From Candidatus Gastranaerophilales bacterium (lineage in GTDB: Bacteria > Cyanobacteriota > Vampirovibrionia > Gastranaerophilales > Gastranaerophilaceae): DNA of 35,362 bases. The notes beneath the pieces were generated by a model. That model searched no databases, was not told the DNA's origin, and worked only from the letters and a program-made list of their open reading frames with translations. The stretch covers positions 1-35,362 of the forward strand of contig CAJOOA010000064.1 in assembly GCA_905236055.1 (NCBI GenBank), given 5' to 3'. Positions within the stretch are counted from its first letter, which is position 1; every line of letters starts with the position of its first letter. Shown here piece after piece: positions 31,729 through 35,362 of the stretch. Made by a program: the position numbers and the translations under genes.

Positions 31729-32223
31729 ATGCGAGGTAAGGCATTTAAATTCGGAGATAATATATCAACAGACCACATAGCACCGGGCAGATTATTCCAC
31801 CTCAGGTCTGATTTACAAGAGTTTTCAAAACATGTTCTTGAAGATGCGGATGAAAACTTCGCAAAAGAGATGAAAAAAGGTGATTTTGTTGTTGCAGGAA
31901 ACAATTTTGGATTGGGTTCGTCAAGAGAGCATGCCCCTCAAATTATCAAAATTGCCGGAGTTGGCGCTGTTATCGCAAAATCCTTCGCAAGAATTTTTTA
32001 TAGAAACGCAATAAATATCGGGCTTTTGGCAATAGAATGCGACACTGACGGAATTGATGCCGGCGATGAGTTGGATTTGGATATCAAAGAAGGGATTCTG
32101 AAAAACCTTACAAAAGGTACAACAACTATGATTGAACCCCTGCCTGACGTAATGATTCAACTCCTAAATGACGGCGGCTTGATTGAACACATCAAGAAAA
32201 ACGGCGACTTAGTCTTGGGCTAG
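31729..32223 (+). CDS. leuD: 3-isopropylmalate dehydratase small subunit
   Basis: A 164-residue swivel-domain subunit of the LeuCD isomerase in leucine synthesis, of the short (about 165-residue) type related to the archaeal/homoaconitase group. Seen are FGDNISTDHIAPGR, GDFVVAGNNFGLGSSREHAP and IAKSFARIFYRNAINIGL. The Shine-Dalgarno AAGGAG is before ATG 31729. The partner leuC is not in the window. Homoaconitase or 2,3-dimethylmalate use cannot be excluded; ilvE nearby fits branched-chain synthesis. Confidence 0.92.
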   Translation: MRGKAFKFGDNISTDHIAPGRLFHLRSDLQEFSKHVLEDADENFAKEMKKGDFVVAGNNFGLGSSREHAPQIIKIAGVGAVIAKSFARIFYRNAINIGLLAIECDTDGIDAGDELDLDIKEGILKNLTKGTTTMIEPLPDVMIQLLNDGGLIEHIKKNGDLVLG

Positions 32224-32248
32224 GGGTAAATATTTCTCAAAATACGTT

Positions 32249-34552
32249 CTATTCTTCTGTTTCAATATTTCCCGAAGTTTTTTTGTAAGAACATTTTCTG
32301 TTTGAACAGCTTTCAACGACACCGTTTTTAGTTGTTCGTCTTACTATCAATTCGCCGCAATCGGGGCAATGTTCACCTGTCGGTTCGTCCCAAAGCGCAT
32401 AATCGCATTCTGGGTATCTGTTACAGCCAAAGAAAATTTTTCCTGCTTTGGATTTCTTTTCAACAATTTCGCCCTGAGCACATTTTGGGCATTTAACACC
32501 TGTTGAACGGATATATCTTTTACGATTTTTACACTCGACGCACTCGGTATATTTCCCGTATGGACCTGTTTTAAGAACCATTTGTCCGCCGCATTTTTCA
32601 CATCTTTCTTCCACTGTTTGCGATTGAGCTGTTTCGCCGCTTTCTTCTTCCGAGCTTTCAAGTTCGTTCATATTGTTTATGGAAATTATTGTTTTACACT
32701 CAGGATAACCGGAACATCCCAAAAACTGATTACCGAAACGGCTTGTCCGCACAATCATTTTTCTTCCGCAATTCGGACAAACTTTGTCTGTTTCTATAAC
32801 AACTTTCTGCGCTGTTTTCATTACGGAATTAACTTCTTCCATAAACGGTGTATAAAACTCTTTCAGGACAACATTCCAAACGGCTTTCTTTTCTGCAATG
32901 GCGTCAAGTTTTTCTTCCATGCCGGCCGTAAATTTGTAATCCATAATATCGGCAAATTGTGAAACTAATTGTTTGCAAACCGTCTTGCCCAAAAGTGTCG
33001 GGATAAGCGCTTTATCTTTTTTTTCAACATATTTTCTGGTTTGAATAACAGTAATTATTGTTGCATAAGTAGACGGACGTCCTATTCCCTGTTCTTCAAG
33101 CGCTTTGACCAAAGATGCTTCATTGTATCTCGGAGGCGGTTGGGTAAAATGCTGTTTTGGGTTAACCTCTTTACATTTTACAACATCGCCCTGTGATAAA
33201 TCCGGTATCTTTGCTTCTTTTTCCTGTTCTTCTTCCTCGGCATCATTATAGACTTTCAAAAATCCGTCGAAAACAACCTTGCTTGTGCCGGCTCTCAAAC
33301 CGTATTCTCCTGCCGATATATCAATAGTTTTGTTCCCGATTTCTGCAGGTGCCATTTGAGAGGACATAAATTTTTCCCATATCAATTTATAAAGCTTGTA
33401 TTGGTCAGGGGGTAAATATTTTTTTAGACTCTCAGGTGTTCTTTCAGGATAAGAAGGACGAATTGCTTCGTGCGCATCCTGAACGTTCTGTTTCCCTTTA
33501 ACATAAACATTTGTTTTTTCGGGATAATATTTTTCTCCGTAATTTTCCATTATGAAATTTTTTGCCATTTCATGCGCATCATCGGAAATACGTACAGAGT
33601 CGGTTCTCATATACGTAATTAAACCTACAGGAGTACCTTCTATCTCAATCCCTTCGTAAAGTTTTTGTGCAACCTGCATCGTTTTTTGGACACCAAACCC
33701 GAGCTTTGAACTCGCTGCTCGCTGCAAGGTCGAAGTTATAAAAGGCGCTGTGGGTTTACGTTTGGTCGTTTTTTGTGTAACTTTTTCAACTTTATATTCA
33801 AGGTCGGGCTTAAGCAGATAATCTTTTATCGCATTTGCCTCTTCTTCGTTATTTATGTCAAACTTCTTATCTTTGTGTTTAACAACTTCCGCTTCAAATA
33901 ATTTACCCCCTTTATCCATAATTGTATGAATAGACCAATATTCTTTGGGGACAAATGCCTCTATTTCTTCTTCTCTTTCGCAAATCATTCTGAGGGCAAC
34001 AGACTGAACTCTTCCGGCTGAAAGGTGATAATTCCCTAATTGCCGCCAAAGAACAGGTGACAATTTATAGCCCACAAGTTTATCTAAAATTTGTCTAGTC
34101 TGCTGTGCCTGAACCTTATCCATATCAATTTGACGCGAATGTTCAACCGCATATTTTACGGCTTTTGGAGTTATTTCGTTAAATTCGATTCTTAAAATCT
34201 TGTTGTCATTAACATCTAAAAGCTCACGCACATGCCATGCGATTGCTTCTCCTTCACGGTCAGGGTCGGAAGCAAGGTAAATTTTATCGGAGCGTTTTGC
34301 AAGTTCATTTAGCTTTGTTACAACTTTTTTCTTTTCCGGAATAATAACATAGGTTGGTTTGAAATCATTGTGCACATCAAATCCGAGCACATTTTCAGGT
34401 AAATTTCTAACATGCCCGAAACTCGCTTCAATTTGATAACCGTCTCCCAAAATCTTTTTAATAGTTTTAGATTTAGCCGGAGACTCAACTATTACCAGAG
34501 CCCGCTCTTTTTTGCTTTTATTCGGTTTTTCCTCGGCAAATGCCTCCGCCAT
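32249..34552 (-). CDS. topA: DNA topoisomerase I
   Basis: A 767-residue type IA topoisomerase that relaxes negative supercoils. The Toprim domain has ALVIVESPAKSKTI (18-31) and SDPDREGEA (95-103). The active-site tyrosine is Y314 in LITYMRTDS. The C-terminus carries four Cys4-type zinc ribbons (CPNC, CEKC, CPKC and CPDC starts), the usual number being three to four. It begins 10 bases after dprA's stop and the AGGTAG at that junction is its weak Shine-Dalgarno; a dprA-topA pair is common in bacteria. Confidence 0.97.
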   Translation of the reverse strand: MAEAFAEEKPNKSKKERALVIVESPAKSKTIKKILGDGYQIEASFGHVRNLPENVLGFDVHNDFKPTYVIIPEKKKVVTKLNELAKRSDKIYLASDPDREGEAIAWHVRELLDVNDNKILRIEFNEITPKAVKYAVEHSRQIDMDKVQAQQTRQILDKLVGYKLSPVLWRQLGNYHLSAGRVQSVALRMICEREEEIEAFVPKEYWSIHTIMDKGGKLFEAEVVKHKDKKFDINNEEEANAIKDYLLKPDLEYKVEKVTQKTTKRKPTAPFITSTLQRAASSKLGFGVQKTMQVAQKLYEGIEIEGTPVGLITYMRTDSVRISDDAHEMAKNFIMENYGEKYYPEKTNVYVKGKQNVQDAHEAIRPSYPERTPESLKKYLPPDQYKLYKLIWEKFMSSQMAPAEIGNKTIDISAGEYGLRAGTSKVVFDGFLKVYNDAEEEEQEKEAKIPDLSQGDVVKCKEVNPKQHFTQPPPRYNEASLVKALEEQGIGRPSTYATIITVIQTRKYVEKKDKALIPTLLGKTVCKQLVSQFADIMDYKFTAGMEEKLDAIAEKKAVWNVVLKEFYTPFMEEVNSVMKTAQKVVIETDKVCPNCGRKMIVRTSRFGNQFLGCSGYPECKTIISINNMNELESSEEESGETAQSQTVEERCEKCGGQMVLKTGPYGKYTECVECKNRKRYIRSTGVKCPKCAQGEIVEKKSKAGKIFFGCNRYPECDYALWDEPTGEHCPDCGELIVRRTTKNGVVESCSNRKCSYKKTSGNIETEE

Positions 34553-34562
34553 AATAATCTAC

Positions 34563-35362
34563 CTAAATACCCTTTTTATATTTATCGCCTTCCGACTGTT
34601 CTATTAAACCTTGAAGTTCCATTTCTGTCAACATAATTAATAGCTCATCCGTCTGCATACTTGTTTCAGCTTGGATTTCATCAAAACTTTTTGGCTCGAT
34701 GGATACTGCATTAAATATCGGCAAATATTTTTCAGGAACGTCAATTTGTTTAGTATCATTTTTAGTAACCGGAAGTTCCCACCCCAAAGCGTTCAGAATA
34801 TCTTCGCCTTTAGTCACCATTGTCGCACCGTCTTTCAGGAGCTTGTAAACTCCTTCTGTATTGACGTTATTAATAGCCCCCGGTATGCACATAAGTTCTC
34901 TTCCTTGTTCCAAAGTAAGATTTGCGCTTATTAATGCACCGCTTTTTATTGCCGCCTCTCCGACAACAGTTCCGTACGAAAGCCCTGTTACAATTCTGTT
35001 TCTCTGCGGAAATCTAAACTGCATCGGCTCAAAAGTCGGGTAGTATTCCGTAACAACAGCACCGCATCCGTTCTCAATTTGTTCATATAGCGCCTTATTT
35101 CCGCTTGGGTAAATATAATCAAACCCGCTTGCAATAACACCTATGGTTTTCAAATTATTTTCAATTGCACTTTTGTGAGAAATCGCATCGATTCCCGTTG
35201 CAAGCCCCGAAACTATACATAAATCCGTATTTCTTAAATCAGAAATAACACGACTTACCCCTTCTTTACCCGCAAAACTTGCTCTTCTTGAACCCACAAA
35301 TGCAACCGTTCTCTTTAGATTACAGCTAAACAAATCACCTTTATAATAAAGCACCATCGGAG
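34563..35362 (-). CDS. dprA: DNA processing protein DprA, N-terminus cut by the window
   Basis: The reading frame is open to the window edge; its first visible residues P-M-V-L-Y-Y-K-G match the conserved P-x-L-Y-x-K-G near DprA residue 80-90, so the internal ATG at 35357 is not the start. The Rossmann-like core shows VAFVGSRRAS, CIVSGLATGIDAISH, VIASGFDYIYPSGN, FRFPQRNRIV and SGALISANL. A C-terminal winged-helix (about the last 60 residues) is present. DprA protects incoming single strands in natural transformation and loads RecA, so it fits with the pilus operon as DNA-uptake machinery. Confidence 0.94.
   Translation of the reverse strand, partial: PMVLYYKGDLFSCNLKRTVAFVGSRRASFAGKEGVSRVISDLRNTDLCIVSGLATGIDAISHKSAIENNLKTIGVIASGFDYIYPSGNKALYEQIENGCGAVVTEYYPTFEPMQFRFPQRNRIVTGLSYGTVVGEAAIKSGALISANLTLEQGRELMCIPGAINNVNTEGVYKLLKDGATMVTKGEDILNALGWELPVTKNDTKQIDVPEKYLPIFNAVSIEPKSFDEIQAETSMQTDELLIMLTEMELQGLIEQSEGDKYKKGI

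Noticed and set aside
1-35362. CRISPR array, insertion sequence, prophage or att sites
   Set aside because: No regularly spaced repeats, transposase, integrase or long direct repeats were seen.

Overview
The window is AT-rich and densely coded, and it uses the standard bacterial code. It most likely comes from a non-photosynthetic relative of the Cyanobacteria (Vampirovibrionia/Melainabacteria, probably a gut Gastranaerophilales). Three things point there. One gene encodes a recognisable LdpA, an iron-sulfur protein otherwise known from cyanobacteria. A secretin and a TpsB-type barrel show a double-membrane envelope. Several small proteins carry an Asn-rich N-terminus ending in an F-x-A/G tetrapeptide, which I associate with this group from memory. 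There is no prophage, insertion sequence, CRISPR array, rRNA or tRNA that I can see; this is core chromosome with many lineage-specific genes.

Layout. 1-6.6 kb is a patchwork of short, mostly uncharacterised genes: a GNAT-like protein, a secreted matrixin-fold protein whose zinc site is lost, a 40-residue protein followed by a longer relative of itself, pncC, a secreted unknown, yidD, a secreted calcineurin-fold protein with degraded metal ligands, and two F-x-A proteins. 6.6-9.8 kb holds a PilZ protein and a short division cluster rsmH - ftsL-like - ldpA, closed by a terminator shared with gltX. 11.3-18.6 kb is a type IV pilus/type II secretion operon (PilP/GspC-like, secretin, PilB/GspE ATPase, PilC/GspF) with a small unknown and an SDR oxidoreductase at its end. 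18.6-22.2 kb encodes a lone complex-I-like membrane subunit and a TpsB outer-membrane transporter without an adjacent TpsA. 22.3-28.3 kb is a carbohydrate region: an MBL hydrolase, a large membrane-anchored GT5 (glycogen synthase-like) protein, and a divergent GH57 hydrolase, with dyad-symmetric sites between the last two. 28.3-35.4 kb carries ilvE, an acidic coiled-coil protein, a 52-residue minus-strand gene, dnaN, leuD, topA and the cut end of dprA.

How the genes work together. The pilus genes form one transcription unit with overlapping or very short junctions and are the machinery for pilus assembly or DNA uptake; dprA at the far end handles incoming DNA strands. The PilZ protein suggests c-di-GMP signalling. 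The GT5/GH57 pair suggests storage glucan synthesis and turnover. ldpA sitting directly behind the rsmH-ftsL pair is the most suggestive arrangement: a redox sensor known from cyanobacterial clock input, in a lineage not expected to photosynthesise, next to division genes.

Many annotated starts were moved inward to the codon with a good Shine-Dalgarno or the conserved family N-terminus. Two genes (rsmH and the MBL hydrolase) lack a Shine-Dalgarno and have a promoter -10 close to the start codon. All functions are inferred from sequence by eye; no database search was run.
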